A stretch of 64,000 bases of DNA from Simmondsia chinensis (Eukaryota > Streptophyta > Magnoliopsida > Caryophyllales > Simmondsiaceae): contig JAGTTD010000005.1 in NCBI GenBank assembly GCA_018398585.1, forward strand, positions 35,466,750 to 35,530,749. The letters run 5' to 3'. Below, piece after piece: positions 13,201-23,000 of the stretch. The position numbers and the translations under genes were made by a program. Below the pieces are notes generated by a model. It saw only the letters and a program-made list of their open reading frames with translations. It did not search any database and had not been told where the DNA came from. The first letter of the stretch is position 1. Every line of letters starts with the position of its first letter.

Positions 13201-16200
13201 GGAGTGTATGTTTTTTTGGTTGTGCTGGGATATTGTGTGACTGAAGTTACTTTCATTCTGTGATACTCATGTAGAGATTCGGACATGGATATGTCCAAAT
13301 GTGGGACTTGATAATTTTCTATGATTTTTCTATATTTTTGGTTAAGTTTGATGTGTCCAAGTGTCAAGTGCACATCCAATTGCCTCATCTGTTAGGGGTG
13401 AATATGAGCCGAGGAGCCTAGCTTGAGCTTCTCAGGTCGAGACTTAGCTTGAATCTCTACGAGCTTGGAAACTTCAAGCCCAGCTTGGCTCATTATAGGT
13501 TAGGGTTTAGCTTGGCACTGTTGAGCTCAAGCCCAACTTGGTGAGTTTCGAACTAAGCTTCCGTGTTTTAGGCTTATTGAAGCTCAATTTAGGATCGAGC
13601 TTGACTCATTAGGATGAAAAATACACTTGATTGGGCATATTTAAGCTAATAAATTGTATTAAGATAAGTTCATTTAGGTTGGTTTATGCTTGCGAGCCTA
13701 CTAGCTTGGACTTTACTAGGATAGGGCTTGGGCTCAGTAAGCTAATCAGCTTGCTTGGTAAGTGGTTAATAGAAATTTTTATCTGATATGAAAAAGTAAC
13801 TTTTGATTGAATTAGATATTGATTTCTATTTCTATGCTACAGCACATTGCGGCTGCCAAAGGAAGCGAGAATTGTGCAGCTGTTCTACTTGAATATGGTG
13901 CAGATCCTAACTGCAAAGGTATTGCTGAAACACGCACTAGCAAATCTATAGCCTCATAATATATTTTTTCGGCATATATTCAACACCGTTCTCATTCAGG
14001 GCCATTTATTTTTGTGTTCGGTTTAATAATCTTTTATGCACTCCTAGGGATCAGCAGTTTTATTGGAACTACGAGGTTAAAAATAACTAGGGGTGTAATG
14101 AGTCGAGCTAGCTTGTCATAAAGCTCAAAAGGTTTGGCTCGTTTCAAGCTTGAGTTGAGCTGGCTCGTGTAGCTTAATGAGCCGAGCCCAAGCTTACTGA
14201 AGCCTGAGCTCATAGGCTTGGGAGCCAAAATGAGCTGAAATGAGTCTTTCTTTATACAATTTATTAGCATAAGTAATTAAGTATGCTCAATCTAGTCAAG
14301 TTCGAGCCTAAATAAGACAAGCGTAGCTCGGAGCTTGCCGAGCTAAGTTCGAGATCAACCAAGCTTATCCGAGCTTTCAGCCAAGGACAAGCTTGAAGTT
14401 TTTCCATGCTCGGCAAGCTTCGAGCTGAGCTAAATGTTGACGAGCGATGCCTCGAGCCTCTACCTCACAAGCTCTGGTCCAGCTTAGCTCATTCACACCC
14501 TTGACTGCGATTGATGATTTGATTCCATGTCTAACACACACCAGCTTTTCCTCCCTTTTCCTTCTTTCTTGCGTTTTAATACAGATGCAGAAGGTCACGT
14601 TCCGCTCTGGGATGCAATCCTCGGGAAACATGAACCCCTCATTAAACTACTTGTCGACCATGGTGCAACACTATCATCCGGTGACATGGGCTACTACACT
14701 TGCCAAGCAGTTGAGCAAGACAACCTTGACCTTCTCAAAAGCATCGTTCACTACGGTGGAGACGTCACATTGCCTAAGGGCAATGGTACCACGCCACTTC
14801 ACGCTGCTGTCTCAAGTGGGAACATAGAAATAACCAAGTTCTTATTAGATCAAGGCGCTGACATTCACAAGTCTGATATGCACGGGTGGACACCGAGCGC
14901 ATTGGCGGATTATCAAGGGAACGAAGAGATAAAAGCGTTGATTAATTCGAAGGAGGAGAGCAATAAAGAGACAGTTGTTATGGTCCAGAACAAGGAAGGC
15001 GGACCCACTTACTTGAAGACGTTGAAGATGCATGCCATGGATGTTAATCCGCGTCTTCCTGACTTGGGGAGCTCTGATAGGTCGCAAAGGCGGAGGGGAA
15101 ACCCGTTTCGGAATTCGCTGTTTGGTGTCATGTCGGCTGCAACTCGAGGTACGAATGAGAACAATATGGCTCTATTTGTTTTGACGGAATATATTTTCCG
15201 TCTTAATTCGATTGTTTCTTTGCATAATTTCATAGTAACAATCATAAAATATAGAAAATATTTTTCTCCATTGAGTGGAAATTGACTTCCCCTTTAACAT
15301 TCTCCTTCATGTAGGGAAAAATATTTTCGTTATAATCTCACGTCATATGCTTCACTTTAACCTCAATTAAACTACTTTTTTTGGAAACAAAGTCAAAAAT
15401 TTCTTTAAAATCTTTTGTGAAGAAAAATCTGAACCTAATTTTCCTGTAGTTAAATTTATTAATTGATTTTCGTCAGTGAAAATGTTAGGAAAGATCAGAA
15501 GTTTACTAAACACTAGAAAGAAATCCCTTTTTTTGGGAAAATAGAAAGAAATCCTTCTAAAAGAGGATATGCAGTAATCTCTCTTCTTCATACTCATGAT
15601 CAGTCCCAAGATTTTAGGGGCGTAAAGCAAGTTTGATTGATGGACCCTTTTCTGATAATCAAGGTGTCCAGGCTTGCTTATTCACACTTCAAACAATCGA
15701 GTTATATTATAATACCAAGTTACCAACTAATATGTGGGTCATTTATATTATATGTGTACATATGCGTTTATAATATGTCATACTTAGGCCGTTACTTCTC
15801 CATTCATGAACAATGATATGCGGTAGAACCAAATTATATTTTCATTTTCAAAAGGGACCTTGACAAGTTGGGTGCCCCAAGCAGCCGCTTTTATTGAATC
15901 ATGGATTATCAATACTTCCAAATTCCCCTACGATCAGAAGCTCAGTGAACCCGAGAAGGCACAGTCAGGTTGTATAGAGAAAGATCGTGTCATACTTTGA
16001 TCCATGTAGTCAACCCATTGGTAAGAAAGAAAGGCTTAGATTATCGTTGTCATAGTATTGTAAAAAGCCACTTGTGGCCCACTAACTTAGAGTACGAGTT
16101 TACGTTTATTTTATTATTTCACACTCTTGTATATTTGTTTATAAAAATCTAGGGTGTGTTAGTATCATTTTTTATTTCCGTTTTTGGTTTTTGAGAAATT

Positions 16201-16910
16201 GAGAACCAAGTTTTAAAAGCAGTTTTTTTTTCTTCTAATTTTTTGTTGTTTCAGTTTTCGCTCTAAGTCCAAACTCCAAACAAAAAAAGTAGAAAACTGA
16301 GAAAATTGTTGTCAAAACTAGGTCTTGTTTGGCTTTCTTTTTTCATTTGCAGTTCTAGTTTTTGAGAGACTAAAATCGGGTTTTAGAAACAAGTTTGTTC
16401 TTATGAAAACTGAAAATAAAACCCCAACAATAAGAAAAATCGTTTTCAAGAACTCAGCTTTCAGTTTTTCAAAAATAAAAAACTGCAAATATGGAATAAT
16501 ACCAAACATGCATAGCCTTTGGTTTCTGAAAAACCAAGAACTGCAAATAGAAAACGATACTAAACGAGTCACTAAACATTTCAAATGTGCTAGTTCTAAA
16601 ACAAACTTTGAATTGTGCAGGTGAAGCAACCTTCACACCAGAGGCAGGCAGTTATGCAGCTTCTCCTCTACTAGTAAACCAACCAACAAGAGTAGTTCTC
16701 AAATGCCCCGAAAAGTGTGAATCCGCAAAGCTCGTTCTTCTTCCGGAATCAATCCAAGAACTTCTCAATATCGGCTCTAAGAAATTCGGGTGTCAACCCA
16801 CGAAGATTCTAACGATCGATGGAGCAGAAGTTGAAGATATCGAGCTTATCAGAGACGGGGATCATCTTGTTCTTGTTTCCGATGATGGTAATAGAATGTG
16901 TGATAGCTAG
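4286..16910 (+). CDS. AKT1: AKT1-type inward-rectifying shaker K+ channel, 12 coding exons
   Basis: Plasma-membrane voltage-gated channel for potassium uptake. In Arabidopsis, AKT1 acts in root K+ uptake and is activated by CIPK23 kinase. Exons: 4286-4488, 7092-7457, 8321-8378, 8466-8786, 9326-9571, 10741-10839, 11341-11373, 11773-11958, 12935-13129, 13843-13918, 14585-15148, 16621-16910. They join in frame to 878 residues plus stop; Arabidopsis AKT1 has 857. Domains: membrane core about 68-305, with an arginine-rich S4 at 172-186 (RLWRLRRV); pore with TLGYGD at 267-272; C-linker and cyclic-nucleotide-binding-like domain to about 500 ([18 protein letters not shown]); ankyrin repeats about 530-705; KHA domain from 806. 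The start is the first AUG in frame with the conserved N-terminus. Eleven introns follow GT-AG except intron 7, which starts GC. The ankyrin block and the full match to AKT1 argue against KAT, SKOR or GORK. Most introns hold transposable elements; no break in the coding sequence was seen. Confidence 0.97.
5021..5165 (-). mobile_element. SINE body with TTG tail in AKT1 intron 1
   Basis: On the plus strand it starts with (CAA)n and continues 'cccagtgcttcaagagttcc' and 'gatgtacgcaaccttacccc', so on the minus strand it is the TS/Au-like body with a TTG tail. It lacks the 5S head seen in other copies, so it is either 5'-truncated or a true TS/Au-type SINE. Confidence 0.7.
5641..6291 (+). mobile_element. 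Two TRIM retrotransposon copies in AKT1 intron 1
   Basis: Short LTR-like units starting 'tgttaga' recur at 5641-5720, about 5854-5925, 6027-6095 and about 6232-6291. The first and third are followed directly by a methionine-tRNA primer-binding site: a decayed one at 5721 and 'tggtatcaaagcc' at 6096. The internal part is about 135 bases and non-coding. The layout matches the better-preserved tandem TRIM at 48912. It looks like two adjacent or tandemly fused insertions. Confidence 0.75.
7458..8320. other. AKT1 intron 2, no intact element recognised
   Basis: AT-rich intron sequence. A stretch around 7560-7770 with 'ttcctctcaaaggaa' and 'aaatattttccata' motifs resembles the dispersed repeat seen at 15176 and 24405. 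Nothing coding was found. Confidence 0.4.
9632..10078. mobile_element. hAT-type MITE in AKT1 intron 5
   Basis: Same family as the element at 2692: it begins 'ttaggggtgtgattgagcc' and ends 'catttacaactcta', with an interior of 'gagc' and 'ctcaat' words. Flanks 'gttattta' (9624-9631) and 'gttattga' (10079-10086) form an 8-bp target duplication with one mismatch. Confidence 0.85.
10186..10272 (+). mobile_element. tRNA-related SINE remnant
   Basis: It contains a pol III B-box-like motif ('aggttcaaaatccc'), followed about 55 bases later by a short A-run after 'cttacccaac'. Similar remnants at 12105 and 12735 share this layout. The A box is poorly preserved. Confidence 0.4.
11374..11375 (+). other. 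GC splice donor of AKT1 intron 7
   Basis: The 33-base exon 7 (11341-11373) ends in 'gagcag' and is followed by 'gcaagt', the standard consensus for the rare GC-AG introns. The next exon at 11773 keeps the frame and the conserved protein. No GT donor nearby preserves both the frame and the family sequence. Confidence 0.85.
11394..11651 (+). mobile_element. TRIM retrotransposon in AKT1 intron 7
   Basis: The left LTR-like unit at 11394-11452 starts 'tgttagagtataaaacc' and ends in CA. The perfect primer-binding site 'tggtatcagagcc' follows at 11453. The right unit ends 'gttggttccttgaca' near 11651. The internal part is non-coding. It lies only 20 bases after the GC donor. Confidence 0.8.
12105..12180 (+). 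mobile_element. tRNA-related SINE remnant
   Basis: A B-box-like 'agtttgaattccc' is followed by 'catacctac' and an A-run. It lies in AKT1 intron 8 and is similar in layout to the copies at 10186 and 12735. The 5' end is uncertain. Confidence 0.4.
12735..12838 (+). mobile_element. tRNA-related SINE remnant
   Basis: It shares 'aatagaggtt' with the copy at 12105, has a B-box-like 'gttcaaatcc', then 'cttacctaccc' and an A-rich end. It lies about 100 bases before exon 9. Confidence 0.45.
13393..13770. mobile_element. Diverged MITE of the GAGCC family in AKT1 intron 9
   Basis: It starts 'taggggtgaatatgagcc', as in the copy at 2692, and is filled with 'gagctt', 'agcttg' and 'gagccta' words. The right end is not clear and no target duplication was found. 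It is closer to the copies at 14087 and 26808 than to 2692. Confidence 0.65.
14087..14505. mobile_element. MITE of the GAGCC family in AKT1 intron 10
   Basis: It begins 'taggggtgtaatgagtcg' and ends 'gctcattcacacccttga', which is the inverted form of the start. The interior is 'gagct' and 'agctt' rich. It ends about 80 bases before exon 11, close to where the intron's branch site and acceptor lie. Confidence 0.8.
15176..15370 (+). repeat. Dispersed repeat shared by AKT1 intron 11 and DXS intron 8
   Basis: About 195 bases here and at 24405-24600 share a series of blocks in the same order and orientation: 'atattttccgt', 'aacaatcataaa', 'ctccattgagtggaa', then 'ttcactttaacctcaa'. No coding content or clean ends were seen. 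Confidence 0.65.
16150..16590. mobile_element. Two foldback elements in AKT1 intron 11
   Basis: The first (about 16150-16315) and second (about 16318-16590) each have arms that pair with each other. In the second, 'catttgcagttctagttttt' near 16345 pairs with 'aaaaccaagaactgcaaat' near 16530. The element ends about 30 bases before the last exon's acceptor. No coding capacity. Confidence 0.6.
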
Positions 16911-16917
16911 AACTTGG

Positions 16918-17130
16918 CCCTTGCTATCAACATATCGTTTTCTATTTGCAATTTTTGGTTTTCTGGAAACAATTTTTGTCAGGATTTTTGTTTCTTGTTT
17001 TTGGTTTTTTTAGTTTGGGTTAGAATTGAATATAGAAAAGCAAAAACAAAAAAGGCTGTTTTCAAAATCTGTTTCTTGTTTCTTAAAAATAGAAAATTAC
17101 AAATGGAAAACGATCCCCAAAAAAATTGAT
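16918..17130. mobile_element. Foldback element directly after the AKT1 stop codon
   Basis: It begins 8 bases after the TAG. 'cgttttctatttgcaatttt' near 16936 pairs imperfectly with the inverted 'aaaattacaaatggaaaacg' near 17091. It probably forms most of the AKT1 3' untranslated region. A possible polyadenylation signal 'aataaa' lies near 17135. Confidence 0.6.
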
Positions 17131-17692
17131 AGAAATAAAATTGAAAGGAGGATGATATATACACTACGAAGATTCTTAGTGTGTGGAAATTCTCCTTTTT
17201 CGAATTCTTGGGAAAAGAAAGATTTCATACCCCAAGATTTTTCTCAATGTAGAGCTACTTACTTCGTTGGTCCGTCATGTTTGCAAGTTTGCTCAAATTA
17301 GTCCTTTTTTGGTTTAAAATATTACATAATGTCGATAACCAGATGGAGGACCGATTTGGTTAAAAAATAGAACATTAAGGTTTATCTTGAACAAAAAAAA
17401 TAAAAATAAAAATGAAGGACTGATTTGAAGAAATTTATAGATATCAAGAACCAACGGAGTGAATAACTCTATTAGTATTGTATCGTTTTCGATATTGAAA
17501 TGGGATATAAGAAATTGATGTTGTACGTTTATAGAGGCATAAAATATTGTTGTAATTCACAAACAACGCAATTTCTTGTATAGATTTAAACTATAAGGCT
17601 TTGGCTCATAATTGAAATGTAAAAGTTAAAGTGCCAAGTGTCCCTGGGCTTTTTTGTACTTCAGTCAGTTGTTAATATTTGTAAGTTTGTTT

Positions 17693-18357
17693 AAATTAAG
17701 GGTAAATTATATAAATTTTTTTGATTTTTACTTTAAAAATAGAAAATCTTCTGACAAATAAAATTACTCATTAAACCCTTTTACTTTTAAAAAATTATTA
17801 CTTTGTCCCCAAATAACTTTTTTTTTTGACCATTTTGATCCTCAAAATAAAATAGATAAGTATTTGATTTTATTTTAGGTAGAATTTTATGTTTTAAAAA
17901 AAAATAAGAATTATTAATATTTATAGAAAAAAATTTATAAAAATTATTATTTTAATTAATTATATATAATATCAATAAAAATATTATTTTATCTTATAAT
18001 ATTATTTATGCAAATTTTAAAAATATTTTTTATCTTCTAAACTTATAATATTATTATTATAATTAATTAAAATAATTATATTTTTTTATAAATATATAAA
18101 GTATCCTTAATTCTGTTGTGAGAAATATAAAATTTTTTTTAATTTTTACCTAATAATATAAATTTTTAAAAAAAAATATAATTAAATATTTAACTTCATT
18201 ACTTTTAAAGAGCAAAATAGTCAAAAATTTTTTTAAGGGGGTTAAGTGATCAATTTTTAAAAGTGACGAGGTTTTGTGAGTATTCTTGTTTGTGAGGGGG
18301 TTTTATGTTTTTAAAGTAAAAAATAGAGAAATTTTTTATAATTTATTCTTAAATTAG
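17693..18357. mobile_element. AT-rich foldback element between AKT1 and the DXS-like gene
   Basis: The left arm (about 17693-17840: 'taagggtaaattata', then 'tttttactttaaaaatagaa') matches the inverted right arm (about 18210-18357). The centre is almost pure A and T. No ORF. Confidence 0.75.
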
Positions 18358-18488
18358 TACCACTTTTTTTTTTCCCCTAATATTTGTAAGTTTGAATTAA
18401 TGGCAAATTTTTTTTTTTTTTTTTTTTTTCCTTTGATTAGTCTTTTAAGTTCTATTTTATAACAAAATACATACCTTATTTTTAAATT

Positions 18489-18856
18489 TGGATTATTTAC
18501 ACCAAAGCGGTCATATACTTTTTTCATTATATTAATTTAGTCCTTATACTTTGACTTGTTAATTTAGTCCATGTGCAATTTATATTGTGTTAATTTAGTT
18601 ATGTGGTCAAATTCAAATTAAGTTATTGACGTAACTTTTAGCGACATAATCATGTTAGATACAAATAACCCACTGTAAATCCATTAAGTGACTCAATGCA
18701 ACCGAGATAAAAAATTTCATTAACAAGTTAACATAAGTTTTACTTCAAGGGTCAAATTGAAACAATATGAATTATTTAGGAACTAAATTGACACAATAAA
18801 AAAAAGACTGAATTAACACAATTGACAAAGTATATGAATCTTTGATATAAATAATC
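18489..18856. mobile_element. Foldback MITE, same family as 2147
   Basis: It begins 'ggattatttacaccaaag' and ends in the inverted form ('ctttgatataaataatc'). It contains the family's 'attaatttagtcc' and 'ctaaattgacacaata' stretches. Non-coding. Confidence 0.75.
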
Positions 18857-19330
18857 TAAAAAACTTTTATTTAGTATTAGTAGCTAGATGGGACCAATTT
18901 GGTTTTAAAATAACATATACAAGACTGAATTGGAAAAAGAAAAAAAAATGAAGATTGACCTCGGAAAACAAAGAGAAGATGTGTACGAATGAGATATCCA
19001 GTAATAAGAAGGAAAAGGATTGAATAGAGGAACTCTCCAATATTTGGCGATATTAGATGTTTCGATATCAATGGTGGCTCATTATTTCAACGAATCATTT
19101 CTTTAGACAGAAGAACAAATTTAGAAGATATCCATCTTCTCGAAGCAACGAATAAGATGTTCCAACACAGTGGAACTCTAATACCGCCAGAAAAGAGAAA
19201 AACACAAGGAAAATTAGTCCTTATATTTTATTCATTGCTGACCCGAGGGGAAAGACAATTGTCTTACCATTAAACCATTTCCGAATAACAAAAAAAGGGA
19301 AATAATTTAAGAGAAAACTACTATATTATT

Positions 19331-19915
19331 AGGGTTATTCATGCCAAAAGTTTGTCAATTGAGTCCGTCCTTACTAATTGTGTCAATTTAATTTCTGTAC
19401 AATTAACATTTGTTAAATTAGTCCTCAAATTATATAAATGAGATGATTTTTAATAGTCTTGTCATATCAAATACAAGTGACTCAATACAAACCCATTTGT
19501 CCGCCCAAGAAACCCACCCAATGATCCGACCATTAAAAAATTTTGCCGCCAACTTATCTTCAATTTTACTCTAAAAAGTAAATTGATACAATAAAAAAAA
19601 ATACACTAAAATAATATAAATTATAGTATGGGGACTAAATTGACATAGTAAGTGACTCAATACAAAACCATTTGTTAGCCTATGAACCCCACCCACGTCT
19701 TGTCATATCAAATATAAGCGACTCAATACAAACTCATCTATTAGCCCATAAGACCCACCCATGACCCAACTATTAAAATTCCGTTGCCAACTTCAGTTAC
19801 TCAAAAGACTAAATTGATACAATATAAACTATACAGACACTAAATTAACATAAATAAAGATACAAGAACTAAATTGAAATAATAAACGAAGTACAAAAAT
19901 CCAAGACAAAAATAA
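19331..19915. mobile_element. Foldback MITE with internal duplication
   Basis: Ends match the 2147 family ('agggttattcatgccaaaag', then inverted near 19890). A segment is repeated inside: the 'gtgactcaatacaa' and 'cccatttgt' block appears near 19490 and again near 19650 and 19720, so part of the element was duplicated. Non-coding. Confidence 0.65.
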
Positions 19916-20008
19916 CAAAGAATTTTTATCTTGGAAGTTTCTATTACATAAATGATATTTTGCATAAAACTATGAAATATGGCACATACATATACATAGG
20001 ATGTCCGA

Positions 20009-23000
20009 CTAGCACATCAAAAGGAGAGCGTCTCGCGTGCGGCCCAAGAGAGATAAGGCCGTGGCAGCTATGTGGTGGCTCGACAGCCCTGCACAGCTGA
20101 GCTGTTCGGTTGGGGACGCCTGCTCAATGTAGGTGTCTGGTAGAACGATAGGGCGCCACTGTAACATATATATTATTAGAATCATATACAACAAAGTACA
20201 TAAATTAAGATTTATTTATGCCAAAGATCCTTTTACTTTGCCCACTGCGTCAATTTTAGCCCTTGTACTTTTAGCTACGTCAATTTAGCCTTATACAACT
20301 TACATTGTGTCAATTTGGTCCTTGAATAAAATTTAGCTTTGGAATTTTTAATGATTCAATCATTCGTTGATTTACATTAGGTCAACAAGTCCATTTATAT
20401 TAGTTACGTGCATTTAACACGATCATGTCATTAAAAATTATGCCAATTTCAAGTAACTATTAGACTAAATTGACAAAAAAGTATAAGGATTAAATTGATA
20501 TAATGAACAAAGTACAAGAACTTTTGGTGTACATAACCCTTAAATTAAAGATAGTACGACTTTTCGTTCAAATTTCCCATAGAAAAGGTTTACAACCCAA
20601 CAAAAATGAGTGACAGATATGGTGAAGAAAGCATCAATTTATAGATTTATGATAATTACTGATAATTTGAATTGCAGTAAAGTCTATCTCTTAGGATATT
20701 AGCGTTAATTGGTTTAATATCAGAATTTGAATTTTATTAGCTTACTTTGTTATAATCATATTAGGAGTTTGTTATTATGAATTTAGAGAATCTTTTCTAT
20801 TACTCTAGTTTCATCTTTATAAATATCGATGTAACCAAAATTTAAAGGCAAATCAATAGACTATTTTGGATAAATCAATTAAATCTATTCTTAAACACAG
20901 GGTTGCTTAGAACTAAGTACAATAATAATTATTTGGTTGGATACAAGGTGGTTCAACCATCCATCTAGGCACAGAGATGCCTAGAAACCTCATTTGATTA
21001 AGCACAGTGATACTTAATCTCTATCAGCGAGCCCCAACCCATTAGGTCACGTTGTTCTTTCGGGTCGGGAGAAGTGTAGAAGCTAATCCGCAATCGTGTT
21101 AGAGCTCGACTTGTAAGAGTCAGTCCAGTGCACAAATATCCCAATGGAATGTTATTGTATAGTAAGGATACTGAAATGATAAATGGTCAAACCTCAAAAG
21201 AAATACCTTAACTCTTCCATCAAGCTTCCGGTCAAGAGTGATAAACTGGGCAACATGAGACCCAAACCCTCCAATCGAACCTTCCTCAACGGTCACCAGG
21301 AATTTGTGATTTTCACATAGCTCGCGCACGAGCTTGATGTCGAGGGGCTTGCAGAACCTTGCATCAGCAACTGTGACATCGAGGCCGAGTTTTAAGAGAA
21401 GAGAATGTGCGGAAAGGCAGTTCTGAACCATGGCTCCGTAGCCCAACAATGCTACATCTTTACCCTCTCTTAAAATTCTTCCTTTACCAATCTGCAAAGG
21501 TTAAAAAAAATAATAAATAAAACTCGGGTTTTGTTTGTTTTGACCGTTGATAGTAAAATACAGGTATAATTGGCGTATTACACATGCATCTGTATTTGTA
21601 TGTTTAGAAAGGGAATTTACATATCATTGCCGATAATACGATAAAACACGCATTTTTTTAAATGCTAAGTCGCATAATTCACATACCTAAATTAAGTATT
21701 AATATTCTATATTTTGCTATATTTTTCATTTCAGGGTTCATTTACTGAGCACCAATGCGATTAGATCTTATTAGAACTCCGAAGTTAAGCGTGCCTGGAT
21801 GAGAGTATACTGGGTGACCTTCTGGGAAGTCCTCGTGTTGCCAACCCTATAAGGTTGGGAGTTCTCGGAAACAGCCTCTCGGTAGGGTTACACCCTGAAG
21901 GAGTAAGGCTGCGTACATCTACTCCTCTTAGACCCCACTTATGCGGGAGCCCTTGAGGCATTGGGTCTTCTGTTGTTGTTGTTGTTGTTGTCGTTGCCAT
22001 ATTTGTCATTTCAACTCCCAAATTATTGTATTATATCTTTTTTTTTTTTTTAGTACGTGTGATGCTTCTTGCTACAGCTGTTACGGGTAGCACCGTTAAA
22101 CAAAAGTCAAATTAACATAATGATATCTCTACCCACTCTATCAATAATTTAGGTGTTGCCCTAGCCATCAATGTAATTGTATATAAATTATTAATAAGTC
22201 AATAATTATTTCTTCGAACTTTTCATACATAACGTCCAAGAATAAACAACAACAACAGACCCAGCCCCTCAAAGGATCCCGCTAATACAGGGTCCTCGAG
22301 GGGGTTTTTTTGGGGGGGGGGGGTGAGATGTACACAGGCTCACCCCTTAAGGGTGCTACCCCGAAGGAAGGCTGTATCCGAAAGGACCCCTAAAACCTGG
22401 AAGCATAACAGTAATAGCCAAGGCAACAACAATAGCACAGAGAGAACATAAAGCAGTAATAATCAATTAAGCTGCAGAGCAACAAGCAGTAAGGTGACAA
22501 AGCAACAAGCAGAGCGACACAAAAAGCCTAGGGGCGCTAAGCCTAGCTTAGATTAGCTCCACTATTCTAAATCACTAAACTACTATATCGACTACACTTA
22601 TGCTATCTCTGCACTCACAGCACTATCTAAGGCCATCTCCTCATTTAAGTTTAGGTAAGTGAGATCGGGTCACCAGATCCCATTAGAACTCCGCAGTTAA
22701 ACGTGCTTGGGCGAGAGCAGTACCAGGATGGGTGACCTCCTCGGAAGTCCTCACCCTAAGGTTAATACTCTGAAAAAGGAAAGTTGCGTACATCTGCCCT
22801 CCCCTCCCCCCCCCCCCCCCCCCCCCCCTAAAAAAAAAAAAAAAGGCCCTGCTTAGGCGGGAGCTCTTGGGGCACTGGATATGTTGCTTAAGTGAGGTCG
22901 TGTCGAATCGTTTCCATCCATCTCTTCTTTGGCCCGCCTCTCCCTCTCTTCCCAACCGTAGTATAGAGTTGTTCGCATCTCCTGACAGGGGCAGTGGTCG

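Noticed and set aside
21734..21998. Cassandra-type TRIM (5S sequence inside an LTR)
   Set aside because: No second LTR copy, primer site or purine tract is present around any of the 5S-like segments; the TTG tail and 15-bp duplication fit a SINE.
22806..22828. Poly(C) run as a functional i-motif or quadruplex site
   Set aside because: It lies inside a decayed SINE and the length of such runs is often an assembly artefact; nothing links it to a function.
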